From the NCBI RefSeq assembly GCF_014655715.1, contig NZ_BNBM01000001.1, positions 684,742 to 748,741 on the forward strand: DNA of 64,000 nt, in the 5' to 3' direction. Below are positions 1 to 7,769 of the stretch, piece after piece. Both the position numbers and the translations under genes were made by a program. Numbering within the stretch: position 1 is the stretch's first letter; every line of letters begins with the position of its first letter. The stretch comes from Streptomyces lanatus (GTDB lineage Bacteria > Actinomycetota > Actinomycetes > Streptomycetales > Streptomycetaceae). The notes beneath the pieces are model-generated. The model saw only the letters and a program-made list of their open reading frames with translations, made no database searches and was not told where the DNA came from.

Positions 1-722
1 ACGGCAAGGTCGCCCTGGTCACCGGCGGCAGCCGCGGCATCGGCGCGGCGACGGCACGGCGGCTCGCCCGGGAGGGCGCGGACGTCGCCGTGACGTATGT
101 GAACGGCAAGGAGGCCGCCGAGGAGGTCGTGCAGGCGGTACAGGCGCTCGGGCGGCGGGGCGTGGCCCTGCGGGCGGACTCCGCCGACCCCGACGAGGCG
201 GCGGGCGCGGCGCGCCGTACGGCGGAGGCGCTGGGCAGGCTCGACGTGCTGGTGAACAACGCCGGCGTCGGCGTCCTGGGCCCGCTGGAGGACCTGTCGC
301 TCACGGACGTGGACCAGGTCCTCGCCGTGAACGTCCGGGGCGTCTTCCTGACCTCCCGGGCGGCTGCCGCCCACATGGGCGCCGGGGGCCGGATCATCAC
401 GATCGGCAGCTGCATGGCCCAGCGCGTGCCGGGTCCCGGCGGAACGCTCTACGCCACCAGCAAGTCGGCCCTCATCGGCCTGACCAAGGCCCTGGCCCGC
501 GAACTCGGCCCCCGCGGCATCACCGCGAACATCGTGCACCCCGGCCCCATCGACACCGACATGAACCCATCGAACGGCCCCTTCGCACCGGCCCAGTCGG
601 CCATGACCGCCCTGGGCCGCTTCGGCACGGCCGAGGAGGTGGCATCGACGGTGGCGTACCTGGCCGCGGCGGAGTTCATCACCGGCGCGGAGTTCGCGGT
701 GGACGGGGGGCACGCGGCGTGA
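1..722 (+). CDS. SDR family NAD(P)-dependent oxidoreductase (5' end outside window)
   Basis: The gene enters the window already in frame from base 3. Its first visible residues are the Rossmann nucleotide-binding motif TGGSRGIGAA, so only a few N-terminal residues are missing. Further classical SDR marks are VLVNNAG, the catalytic Ser region (ITIGSC), the catalytic pair in YATSK, and the C-terminal ITGAEFAVDGGHAA typical of 3-oxoacyl-ACP-reductase-like members. It is a cytoplasmic oxidoreductase of unknown substrate. No neighbour in the window suggests a pathway. An internal ATG at 90 exists, but it would remove the cofactor-binding motif and is not the start. Confidence 0.9.
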   Translation, partial: GKVALVTGGSRGIGAATARRLAREGADVAVTYVNGKEAAEEVVQAVQALGRRGVALRADSADPDEAAGAARRTAEALGRLDVLVNNAGVGVLGPLEDLSLTDVDQVLAVNVRGVFLTSRAAAAHMGAGGRIITIGSCMAQRVPGPGGTLYATSKSALIGLTKALARELGPRGITANIVHPGPIDTDMNPSNGPFAPAQSAMTALGRFGTAEEVASTVAYLAAAEFITGAEFAVDGGHAA

Positions 723-781
723 CGGCCGGGTGGTGACGGGGGCACAGGGCGCGACATCCGGGCGCCGCCCAGGACCGTCAA

Positions 782-902
782 GGCGGAACCAAGGGACCCC
801 GCCCGTCCCCCGAAGCCCGTCTCCGCGGCGACGGCCGATACCCGCCATGCGCCCCGCCGCCCGGGCGGTGGCGGCGGAACGAGGAACTCCGCCCGATCCC
901 CG
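782..902. repeat. Two imperfect copies of a GC-rich hairpin-forming repeat in a non-coding gap
   Basis: The gap 723-962 between two convergent genes holds no credible gene. It carries two related units at about 782-811 and 873-902. Both follow the pattern GGCGGAAC-N-AGG-N-AC-N-CCGCCCG. The second can fold with GGCGGA pairing TCCGCC. They may act as bidirectional terminator-like elements or be dispersed intergenic repeats. Confidence 0.45.
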
Positions 903-962
903 TGCCAACTCTTCCGCACGGACGGCAACACGCGGCACGACACCCCGGCACCGCCCCAACCC

Positions 963-1739
963 CTAAGGCTCCGCCCTCCCCGCCTGCAACCGCCCTTGCT
1001 CCGCATCCCCCGCCGCCACCGCCGTCCCATGGGCGTCGGTGAATCTGCGGAGGACGTCGAGGAGGTCGTCGCGGGCGGTGAGGCCCTCGGGGCCGGGGAG
1101 GGAGAGGGCCTCGTGGAGGGCGTGGTGGAGGGTTTCGCGGACGTGCGGCCAGGAGCCGGCGACGGGGTGTGACAGGTCCAGGTGCCGGGTGAGGGCGTCC
1201 ACGGTGCGCACGGTGTCCTCGTCCAGGTCCTCGGTCCAGGGGCCGATCGTCGACAGCGTGTAGTAGAGGGTGTTCGCCGTCGCGGTGGGGAGGGTCACCG
1301 TCACCGTGCCGATCGCGTCCAGGGCGTCGATCAGCGCGGAGGCCTGGGCGGTCCGGTCGGGGTGAAGGTGGTGGGTGCGCAAGGTGTCCAGGGCCTGCCG
1401 TATCTCCCCCACCTCCGCCAGGGGCAGCGCCACCGCGACGTCCTGCGGCGGTCCGGCCGGCCCTGGGTCCTCGTCCCACCGGCGCGGTCCCGCGAAGAAG
1501 CGCGGGCTCCAGCCCGTGACGTCGAACTCGTCGCCCGCGCGGGGTGCGTGACCGGGCGCCACGCCCTGGCGGACGTAGCCGTTCTCCGCGAGGATGCCGT
1601 CGATGTCGTCCCACGTCGGTTCGGTCATCGCGGACGGGAGGCGCAGCCCGTGCCACCCCTGTGCATAGGTGATCCGGACGCTCCAGGGGCGGCCTTCCTC
1701 CAGTCGCGCGCTGCCGGGGTGTCTCGTCGCCAGTGCCAC
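963..1739 (-). CDS. Hypothetical protein, 258 aa
   Basis: I do not recognise the family. The protein is soluble, with no signal peptide or membrane segment. It has a short acidic region around WDDIDGILAENGYVRQG and a long helical-looking stretch in the middle. A second Met around residue 38 (SAMTEPTWDDIDG) is a plausible alternative start that would drop a less well-composed N-terminus. The gene lies 14 bp downstream of the minus-strand gene ending at 1754, so the two probably form one transcription unit. Codon use is normal for the window. Confidence 0.6.
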   Translation of the reverse strand: MALATRHPGSARLEEGRPWSVRITYAQGWHGLRLPSAMTEPTWDDIDGILAENGYVRQGVAPGHAPRAGDEFDVTGWSPRFFAGPRRWDEDPGPAGPPQDVAVALPLAEVGEIRQALDTLRTHHLHPDRTAQASALIDALDAIGTVTVTLPTATANTLYYTLSTIGPWTEDLDEDTVRTVDALTRHLDLSHPVAGSWPHVRETLHHALHEALSLPGPEGLTARDDLLDVLRRFTDAHGTAVAAGDAEQGRLQAGRAEP

Positions 1740-1753
1740 GGTGTGGTCCTCCC

Positions 1754-2767
1754 TCAGGCCAGTGCGCTGCGCACCCGGTGCAGATAGCTGAAGTCGTGGT
1801 CGGTCCGGGCCTTGGCCAGCGGGCGGATCTCGCGGGTGGCCACGTTCAGGGCGTAGCCGCCGATCGTGCCGAGCAACCAGCCGAGGTCCGGCAGCAGCAG
1901 GGCGCCGCCGGCCGCCGCGGCCAGCGCGACCGACACCGTGACGGAACGGTGCACCCAGGCCATACGGCTGCCGCGGCGCGCCGCTTCGTAGTCCTCGACC
2001 GCCTCGGAGAGTTCCGTGCGCAGCTGGGAGAAGACGTCCGCCGGATGCTCGTAGTCACGGCGCAGATCGCCCAGCATGCGGTGCAGGGCCCGCATCAGGC
2101 GCCGTCGTTCGTCGGCGTACGCCTCCCGGAAGGCGAGCACGTCCTCGGTCGCGGTGTCCGGCGCCGGGACGGGCAGCAGCCGGCCCAGCTCCATCTCCCA
2201 GGCGAGACCGCGGGTCGGCGACACCGGGCGCAGGCTGTTGCGGTACGCGCCCTCGCTGTCGGTGTACGGGAAGAGGGCGAGGTCCGTGGTGGCGGCGAGC
2301 TCGCGGGCCAGTACGCCGACGACCAGATTCTGGACCTCCTTGGAGACGGAGAGCTCCGCTCTCAGGTCCGAGGGCCCGAGGTTGGCGGCCAGCCCCAGCT
2401 CCAGCAGCTGCTGCTTCAGGGGGTAGGTGATCTTCGATGTGAAGAGGACCGCTTCGGGCGGCGAGGTGGGTCGAGGCGGGTCCGGGAGGGCCGCGATCCG
2501 TTCGAGCTCGCGCGTCAGCAGGGACCAGTTCTGGCCCGTGCGGGGCGAGCGCCCGTCGCCGTCCAGGACGTCGAGGGACTCGGGGGTGAACGCCAGCGGC
2601 CGGTACAGCTCACGCTCTTCCAGCCGCCGCAGTTCCCTGCCGACGAGCGACGAGTACACGCGGGGGTCGCGTGGCACGACCGAGGCGAGACCGTCCCAGT
2701 AGAGCAGGGCCTGGTGGACGACCTCGGCGGGCGGAGTCACCGTCGGGTAGTACAACAGCACGCCCAT
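1754..2767 (-). CDS. DUF6236-like hypothetical protein, 337 aa
   Basis: The protein begins MGVLLYYPTVTPPAEVVHQALLYWD, a start resembling proteins annotated as DUF6236. These are of unknown biochemical function and often occur in Streptomyces accessory regions. About two thirds is soluble. A hydrophobic segment near residues 278-310 (VSVALAAAAGGALLLPDLGWLLGTIGGYAL) could be membrane-inserted. The family name is from memory of the N-terminal pattern and is only moderately certain. It is probably co-transcribed with the downstream 258-aa gene, 14 bp away. Confidence 0.6.
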   Translation of the reverse strand: MGVLLYYPTVTPPAEVVHQALLYWDGLASVVPRDPRVYSSLVGRELRRLEERELYRPLAFTPESLDVLDGDGRSPRTGQNWSLLTRELERIAALPDPPRPTSPPEAVLFTSKITYPLKQQLLELGLAANLGPSDLRAELSVSKEVQNLVVGVLARELAATTDLALFPYTDSEGAYRNSLRPVSPTRGLAWEMELGRLLPVPAPDTATEDVLAFREAYADERRRLMRALHRMLGDLRRDYEHPADVFSQLRTELSEAVEDYEAARRGSRMAWVHRSVTVSVALAAAAGGALLLPDLGWLLGTIGGYALNVATREIRPLAKARTDHDFSYLHRVRSALA

Positions 2768-2813
2768 CGCGTCCCCCCTGGTCCTTCTACGACAACCAGG
2801 TCAACGATAGCGA

Positions 2814-2843
2814 GGCGCACCGGAGTTGGAGATCCGGTGCGCC
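2814..2843 (-). terminator. Terminator downstream of allantoicase
   Basis: This is a perfect 10-bp inverted repeat, GGCGCACCGG with CCGGTGCGCC, separated by 10 nt. It lies directly after the allantoicase stop codon (2852) and before the start of the next minus-strand gene. It probably ends the allB-alc transcript. Confidence 0.75.
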
Positions 2844-2851
2844 CCACGGGT

Positions 2852-3967
2852 TCAGCCGCCCAGCTCCTGGTGCCGTGCCGCGAGGCCGGCCGCGCCCTGC
2901 TCCGTCAGCGAGCCGTGCAGGCGCAGGCGGGAGATGCCGCCGTCCGGGAAGATGTCCACGCGCGCGTGCGTGCCCACCGCGGGGGCCGGCAGGACGAAGC
3001 GGTGGTTGGTGTCGGGCTGGAGGCGGGTGCGCGGGAGGATCTCCGTCCACTGCCCGCTCTCGCCGTCCTTCACCGACACCGACGCCCAGCCCGCGCTGTT
3101 GCCCTTCAGATAGGCCGTGTCGATCTCGACCGCCCGGATCTGGGACTGTGCCGCCAGCCGGTAGCTGATCCAGTCGTTGCCCTGGTCGCGGCGCCGGCGG
3201 GTCTCCCAGCCGTCGTCCATCTTGCGGGAGCGGCCCGGCTGGATGGTGTTGGTGGCGGGCGAGTAGAAGCGGTCGGAGGCGTCCTCGACCTGGCCGCCGT
3301 TCTCCAGGGCCACCACATCGAAGCTGCCCAGCGCCGACAGCCACTCGGGGTCGGGCACGACCTCGCCGTACACACGCAGTCGGGCGATGCCGCCGTCCGG
3401 GTGCTGGTTGACCCGGAGGTGGGTGAAGCTCTGCTCCACCTCGATGGAGAAACCATTCGCCGCATGCCCGCCGACCGCCGTGCGCGGAACCAGCGTCGTC
3501 CACTTCACGTCGTCGCCGAGCAGCTCCTCCGGGGACGGCGAACCCGGCACCGACGCGCCCTCGACGGACACCGCCTGCGGGTAGTTGCCCCGGAAGTGGG
3601 CGGTGTCGACGACGATCCCGCGTACGACACCCGGCGCCCCGAGCCGCACCAGCGCCCAGTCGTGGTCCTCGGCCGTGGGCCACGGGTGCCCGGCGGAGGC
3701 ACCGCGGCGCCGCCGGGTCTCCCAGCCGTCCATGATCTTGCCCTTGTGCCCGAAGTGCTCGGGGTCGAACTCGGCCCGCTCGGGCACCAGCAGGTTCTCG
3801 CGCTGGGCGAAGAACTCGTCGTTCGCGGCGATGACTCCGGCGCCCAGCCTGCGGTCGGCGAGGTTGGCGTACTGGGTGAAGGGGAAGTCGGCGGTGCGGT
3901 AGTCCGCGTACGGGTCGCCGCCTCCGTAGGGGTTCGCGTCGCCGGTGAAGCTGGGTATCGCCGTCAC
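2852..3967 (-). CDS. alc: Allantoicase
   Basis: Hydrolyses allantoate to ureidoglycolate and urea, the second step after allantoinase. The protein (371 aa) shows the duplicated allantoicase fold. Two homologous halves carry the paired signatures IMDGWETRRRR and MDDGWETRRRR, each followed by a discoidin-like segment ending DGGI(A/S)RLR(V/L)(Y/H)G. The start chosen is the GTG giving VTAIPSFTGDANPYGGG, since Streptomyces homologues usually begin at this sequence. A GAAAGG sequence lies about 14 nt upstream. It sits 38 bp downstream of allantoinase on the same strand, so the two form an operon. Regulation is expected from the divergent allB/allR promoter. Confidence 0.95.
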   Translation of the reverse strand: MTAIPSFTGDANPYGGGDPYADYRTADFPFTQYANLADRRLGAGVIAANDEFFAQRENLLVPERAEFDPEHFGHKGKIMDGWETRRRRGASAGHPWPTAEDHDWALVRLGAPGVVRGIVVDTAHFRGNYPQAVSVEGASVPGSPSPEELLGDDVKWTTLVPRTAVGGHAANGFSIEVEQSFTHLRVNQHPDGGIARLRVYGEVVPDPEWLSALGSFDVVALENGGQVEDASDRFYSPATNTIQPGRSRKMDDGWETRRRRDQGNDWISYRLAAQSQIRAVEIDTAYLKGNSAGWASVSVKDGESGQWTEILPRTRLQPDTNHRFVLPAPAVGTHARVDIFPDGGISRLRLHGSLTEQGAAGLAARHQELGG

Positions 3968-4005
3968 GGTGATCAGTGCTGCCTTTCGAGATCGATGGGT
4001 GCGAT

Positions 4006-5343
4006 TCAGTTGGTCCGGGTGAGGAGTCGCCCCTTCGGGTCGGTGAACTCGCCGTCCGCGACGATGCGTTCGCCGCGCAGCCAGGTGGACTTCACGACGC
4101 CGTACAGGGTCTTGCCCGCGTACGCCGTGACACGGTTGCGGTGCTGGAGCGCGGCCGGGTCCACGGTGAAGGTCGCGTCGGGCGCGAGGACCGCGAAGTC
4201 GGCGTCGCGGCCCGCCTCGATGGCGCCCTTCTGGTCCAGCCCGACGAGCTGTGCCGTCCGGGCGGACATCCAGCGGACGACGTCCTCCAGGCCGTGTCCG
4301 CGCCTGCGGGCCTCGGTCCATACGGCCGCCAGGCTCAGCTGGAGTCCGGAGATGCCGCCCCAGGCGGTGGCGAAGTCGTCGGTCTTGAGGTCGGCCGTGG
4401 AGGGCGAGTGGTCGGTGACGACGCAGTCGATGGTGCCGTCGGCCAGCGCCTGCCAGAGCAGGTCCTGGTTGGCGGACTCGCGGATCGGCGGGCAGCACTT
4501 GAACTCGCTGGCGCCGTCCGGGACTTCCTCGGCAGTGAGCGTGAGGTAGTGCGGGCAGGTCTCGACGGTGATCCGTACGCCCTCCCGCTTGGCCTCGGCG
4601 ATCAGCGGCAGCGCGTCGGACGACGACAGGTGCAGTACGTGCACGCGCGCGTGGAGGCGTTTCGCCTGGGCGATCAGCTGGGCGATGGCGGTGTCCTCGG
4701 CGTCGCGGGGACGGGAGGCCAGGAAGTCGGCGTACTTGGGGCCGCCCTGCTGCGGGGCCGCGTCGAGGTGGTGCGGGTCCTCGGCGTGCACGATCAGCAG
4801 GCCGCCGAAGGAGCTGATCTCGGCGAGGGACTGGGCGAGCCGGTCCTGGTCGAGGTGCGGGAACTCGTCCACGCCGGACGGCGACAGGAACGCCTTGAAG
4901 CCGAAGACCCCGGCCTCGTGCAGGGGGCGCAGATCCTTGACGTTGTCCGGCAGGGCGCCGCCCCAGAAGCCGACGTCGATGTGCGCCTTGTCGGCGGCGA
5001 CGTCCTTCTTCGTACGGAGGTTGTCGACCGTGGTGGTCGGCGGGAGGGAGTTGAGCGGCATGTCGACGAGGGTGGTGATGCCGCCGGCCGCCGCGGCGCG
5101 CGTGGCGGTCCAGAAGCCCTCCCACTCGGTGCGGCCGGGGTCGTTGACGTGCACGTGCGTGTCGACCAGGCCGGGCAGCAGGACGTCGTCGCCGAGGTCC
5201 TCCAGCCGGGCGCCGGACGGGACTTCGGCGTCGTACCCGAGTACGGCCCTGATCTTGCCGGCGGAGACCGCGACCGAGGCGGCCCGCGTCCCCTCCGGGG
5301 TGATGACGCGCGTCGAGCGCAGCACCAGTTCAGCGTCGGACAC
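4006..5343 (-). CDS. allB: Allantoinase
   Basis: Zinc amidohydrolase that opens the allantoin ring to allantoate. Metal-ligand motifs of the dihydroorotase/allantoinase family are visible: [10 protein letters not shown] near the N-terminus, the carboxylated-Lys region GFKAFLS, HAEDPHH, HVLHLSS and a late catalytic Asp in VVTDHSPS. The start is placed at the GTG giving [13 protein letters not shown], because GAGAGGGG lies 5 nt before it. A GTG 21 nt further upstream is in frame but lacks this ribosome site. The gene is first in the allB-alc operon, divergent from the IclR regulator. The shared 271-bp promoter contains two AllR-type elements and one TTCAAC palindrome. Confidence 0.95.
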   Translation of the reverse strand: MSDAELVLRSTRVITPEGTRAASVAVSAGKIRAVLGYDAEVPSGARLEDLGDDVLLPGLVDTHVHVNDPGRTEWEGFWTATRAAAAGGITTLVDMPLNSLPPTTTVDNLRTKKDVAADKAHIDVGFWGGALPDNVKDLRPLHEAGVFGFKAFLSPSGVDEFPHLDQDRLAQSLAEISSFGGLLIVHAEDPHHLDAAPQQGGPKYADFLASRPRDAEDTAIAQLIAQAKRLHARVHVLHLSSSDALPLIAEAKREGVRITVETCPHYLTLTAEEVPDGASEFKCCPPIRESANQDLLWQALADGTIDCVVTDHSPSTADLKTDDFATAWGGISGLQLSLAAVWTEARRRGHGLEDVVRWMSARTAQLVGLDQKGAIEAGRDADFAVLAPDATFTVDPAALQHRNRVTAYAGKTLYGVVKSTWLRGERIVADGEFTDPKGRLLTRTN

Positions 5344-5390
5344 CCGGACCCCTCTCAGCCGCACTACCGCTTCCGCGTTGCTTCCGCCAC

Positions 5391-5415
5391 TTCCGCGAAA
5401 CGGAATTCAACTTTC
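5391..5415 (+). promoter_or_regulatory. 25-nt TTCC/GGAA/TTCC element, copy 1 at the allB/allR promoter
   Basis: Half-sites TTCC (1-4) and GGAA (12-15) are exact. The third half-site is degenerate (TTTC). The element belongs to a set of six found only in front of glyoxylate and allantoin genes in this window. It is a probable operator for the adjacent IclR-family regulator AllR (inference). It overlaps the palindrome at 5406-5422. Confidence 0.6.
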
Positions 5416-5422
5416 TGTTGAA
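5406..5422. promoter_or_regulatory. TTCAAC-N5-GTTGAA palindrome at the allB/allR promoter
   Basis: A perfect inverted repeat with 6-bp arms and a 5-nt spacer. Related palindromes occur upstream of aceB, uraD and katA in this window. This marks a second regulatory input distinct from the TTCC/GGAA element that it overlaps. Confidence 0.65.
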
Positions 5423-5498
5423 GGAGTCTTCACTCCCGCTTCAGCGCCGTCAAGGGCACACTTCTCCACAGTGCACCCGCTCGGCACTCTCTGGACGT

Positions 5499-5523
5499 TT
5501 CCACAAAGCGGAATTACAATTCC
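5499..5523 (+). promoter_or_regulatory. 25-nt TTCC/GGAA/TTCC element, copy 2 at the allB/allR promoter
   Basis: All three half-sites are exact (TTCC, GGAA, TTCC). The last two form the perfect palindrome GGAATT-AC-AATTCC at 5510-5523. Half-site centres are spaced about 10 bp apart, consistent with multimeric IclR-family binding. It lies about 90 bp upstream of allR and 155 bp upstream of allB. Confidence 0.7.
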
Positions 5524-5614
5524 AGCAAGCAGAACGTAGCTACGTACAAGCGGGGAGTCAACCGACCGACGGGTAGGCTTCTGCCCTTCCCTCCGGTCCC
5601 GAAAGGAACGTGCC

Positions 5615-6409
5615 GTGCCGACGTCCAGCGCCAGCACCACCGACTCCGCCAAGTCCAACGGCGGCGGGGTCCAGTCCCTAGAGCGCGCCTTCGATCTGCT
5701 GGAGCGGATGGCGGACGCGGGTGGCGAGGTCGGCCTCAGCGAGCTGTCCGCGAGCAGCGGGCTGCCGCTGCCCACCATCCACCGCCTGATGCGCACCCTC
5801 GTGGCCTGCGGATACGTCCGCCAGCAGCCCAACCGCCGCTATGCCCTCGGCCCGCGCCTGATCCGCCTCGGCGAGTCCGCGTCCCGGCTCCTCGGCACCT
5901 GGGCCCGCCCCTACCTCGCGCGGCTGGTCGAGGAGACGGGCGAGACGGCGAACATGGCCCTGCTGGACGGCGACGAGATCGTCTACGTCGCCCAGGTGCC
6001 GTCCAAGCACTCGATGCGCATGTTCACCGAGGTCGGCCGGCGTGTGCTGCCGCACTCCACCGGCGTCGGCAAGGCGCTGCTCGCCTCGTTCCCGCCGGAG
6101 GAGGTGCGCGCGCTGCTGTCCCGTACCGGGATGCCGGCCGCCACGGAGAAGACGATCACCACTGCGGACGGCTTCCTCGCGGCCCTGGAGGACGTACGGC
6201 GCAACGGCTACGCGATCGACGACAATGAGCAGGAGGTCGGAGTGCGCTGCCTCGCGGTCTCCGTCCCCGACTCCCCCACGGCCGCCGCGATCTCGATCTC
6301 CGGCCCGGCGGGCCGGGTCACCGAGGCGGCCACGGACAAGATCGTGCCCGTACTCCAGCAGGTCGCCGGCGAACTCTCCGAGGCACTGGCCAGCCAGAAC
6401 CAGGCCTGA
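5615..6409 (+). CDS. allR: IclR-family transcriptional regulator, allantoin regulator AllR
   Basis: The protein (264 aa) has an N-terminal winged HTH (QSLERAFDLLERMA...LPTIHRLMRTLVACGYVRQ) and a C-terminal IclR effector domain with STGVGKALLA and the late ISISGPAGRV block. Its position divergent from allB-alc matches AllR, reported in Streptomyces coelicolor as the repressor of the allantoin pathway. The ligand-binding domain would sense an allantoin-derived metabolite or glyoxylate (family knowledge, not visible here). The IclR-type elements at the allB/allR, aceB, hyi, katA and gcl promoters are its most likely targets. Two of them lie in its own promoter, suggesting autoregulation. Confidence 0.9.
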   Translation: MPTSSASTTDSAKSNGGGVQSLERAFDLLERMADAGGEVGLSELSASSGLPLPTIHRLMRTLVACGYVRQQPNRRYALGPRLIRLGESASRLLGTWARPYLARLVEETGETANMALLDGDEIVYVAQVPSKHSMRMFTEVGRRVLPHSTGVGKALLASFPPEEVRALLSRTGMPAATEKTITTADGFLAALEDVRRNGYAIDDNEQEVGVRCLAVSVPDSPTAAAISISGPAGRVTEAATDKIVPVLQQVAGELSEALASQNQA

Positions 6410-6474
6410 CGCCGGGGCTACGCCGAGCGCCCCCCAAGTTTGCCTGTCAGGCACCGGACAGCAGTTCGACGGCG

Positions 6475-6768
6475 CTAGCCCCGCCCCCGCGGTGGCTGTC
6501 CGAACAGTTCCACCGCGTCGCGCACCTGCGTCAGCCCCGGGGACAGTGCGCTCACCGAGCCGATCGCGCCCGCGATCAGCAGCAGGGACCGGCGTAGGCG
6601 GGGTGTCTCCGGTGCTCCGGAGATCACCATCGCGGCCAGTGCGGCGAGTTCGTCCTCGGCGATGCCCCGGTCCGGGAACTCGGCTGGATGCGCGGCGAGT
6701 TCGCGGCGCAAACGGGACACCGCCGTCCGCAGTTCCGCCACCCTAGGGTCCTCGTCGCTGCCCGTCAC
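6475..6768 (-). CDS. Small hypothetical protein, possibly DUF5955
   Basis: A short soluble protein of about 97 aa that starts TGSDEDPRVAELR. It contains a charged helical region (AVSRLRRELAAHPAEFPDRGIAEDELAALAAM) and a hydrophobic segment RRSLLLIAGAIGSVSALSPGL. The pattern recalls short Streptomyces proteins annotated DUF5955, but I am unsure of that name. I prefer the GTG at 6768, preceded by GGGGCAGAGG. An in-frame extension to 6813 is possible. It is convergent with allR and has no evident role in allantoin use. Confidence 0.55.
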   Translation of the reverse strand: MTGSDEDPRVAELRTAVSRLRRELAAHPAEFPDRGIAEDELAALAAMVISGAPETPRLRRSLLLIAGAIGSVSALSPGLTQVRDAVELFGQPPRGRG

Positions 6769-6982
6769 CGGCCTCTGCCCCAAGCTCCGCAACAAAGCTC
6801 TCCCCCCTCGCACGCCGTTGTGCGCCTTTGGTCGCGCGTCCCCCGCCGAGCACCCCTGGCACAGCTCGGGCGCCGGGGACGCGGGTCAGTAAACGCCACC
6901 CGATGCCGAAGCGCCACCGCGCGGACGGAAATTCAGTCGTAGGAAGTCGGGCGCTCGCGCAGGCGTCAGGTATGCAGGACGT

Positions 6983-7585
6983 ATGACTGAGAAGGAAGCG
7001 TCACCGGTCGCCGGTCTCGTGCTCGCCGCGGGCGGTGGCCGTCGGCTCGGCGGGCGCCCCAAGGCCCTGCTCCGGCATCGCGGCCGGCCGCTCGTCGAGC
7101 ACGCGGTCGGGGTGCTGCGCACGGCCGGCTGCACCCGCGTCCACGTGGTGCTGGGCGCCCAGGCGGCGGCCGTACGGGAGCAGGCGGAGCTCGGCGACTG
7201 CGTCCTGGTGGAGAACCCGGACTGGGCCGACGGGATGGGTTCCTCCCTGCGCGCGGGGCTCCATTCGCTCGCCGGTACAGCAGCAAGGGCCGCGCTCGTC
7301 TCGCTGGTCGATCAGCCCGGCATCGGAGCGGAGGCGGCCGCGCGTGTGCTTGCCGCTTACGAGGACCAGACGTCGCTCGTCTCGGCGGCCTACGACGGGG
7401 TACGCGGTCATCCCGTTCTCTTCGGCGCCGCCCACTGGGACGGCATCGCCGCGACGGCGACCGGCGACCGGGGAGCGCGCGCGTACCTGAAGGAGCACGA
7501 GGGGGCGATCACGCTCGTCGAGTGCGGGGACGTGGCACGGCCGTACGACATCGACACGGAGGCCGATCTGGTCCACCTTGAGTGA
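6983..7585 (+). CDS. MocA/MobA-like nucleotidyltransferase (molybdenum-cofactor type)
   Basis: The 200-aa protein matches the NTP_transf_3 family. It has the N-terminal signature LVLAAGGGRRLGGRPKALL, which binds the nucleotide phosphate with Lys in RPK, and a central LVSLVDQPG Asp motif that binds the metal. Homologues transfer CMP or GMP to molybdopterin to make the cofactor of xanthine dehydrogenase-type enzymes. Its place between the allantoin operon and malate synthase suggests maturation of a purine-oxidising molybdoenzyme encoded elsewhere. That link is inference from context. The exact nucleotide and substrate cannot be told from sequence. Confidence 0.85.
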   Translation: MTEKEASPVAGLVLAAGGGRRLGGRPKALLRHRGRPLVEHAVGVLRTAGCTRVHVVLGAQAAAVREQAELGDCVLVENPDWADGMGSSLRAGLHSLAGTAARAALVSLVDQPGIGAEAAARVLAAYEDQTSLVSAAYDGVRGHPVLFGAAHWDGIAATATGDRGARAYLKEHEGAITLVECGDVARPYDIDTEADLVHLE

Positions 7586-7633
7586 GCGGGATGGCACTGA
7601 GCGCCACTATCCCTCGACTCAGAGAATCTCGAT

Positions 7634-7650
7634 GTCAACAAACCATTGAA
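7634..7650. promoter_or_regulatory. TTCAAC-N5-GTTGAA-type palindrome upstream of aceB
   Basis: The sequence reads GTCAAC-N5-ATTGAA, matching the palindrome at the allB/allR promoter with one mismatch per arm. It lies directly before the TTCC/GGAA element at 7652, so aceB carries both motifs. Confidence 0.5.
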
Positions 7651-7651
7651 G

Positions 7652-7676
7652 TTCCACGATGAGGAAACTAGTATCC
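7652..7676 (+). promoter_or_regulatory. 25-nt TTCC/GGAA/TTCC element upstream of aceB
   Basis: TTCC and GGAA half-sites are exact and the third reads ATCC. It lies about 95 bp before the malate synthase start. It has the same register as the copies at allB/allR, hyi, katA and gcl, and is a candidate AllR operator. Confidence 0.6.
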
Positions 7677-7769
7677 ACTGTTCAGAAGCGCCCCACCGCT
7701 CCAGGGGCGTTCCTCGCCGTACCCGGTTCGACTGGCACCCGGTGCCACCGCTGAAGGAAGTGACAGCTC

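Noticed and set aside
1733-5421. Very long open frames on the plus strand opposite the DUF6236, allantoicase and allantoinase genes
   Set aside because: They mirror the codon positions of the real minus-strand genes, have Arg/Gly/Val-rich low-information sequence and no family signature. This is the usual effect of about 70% GC.
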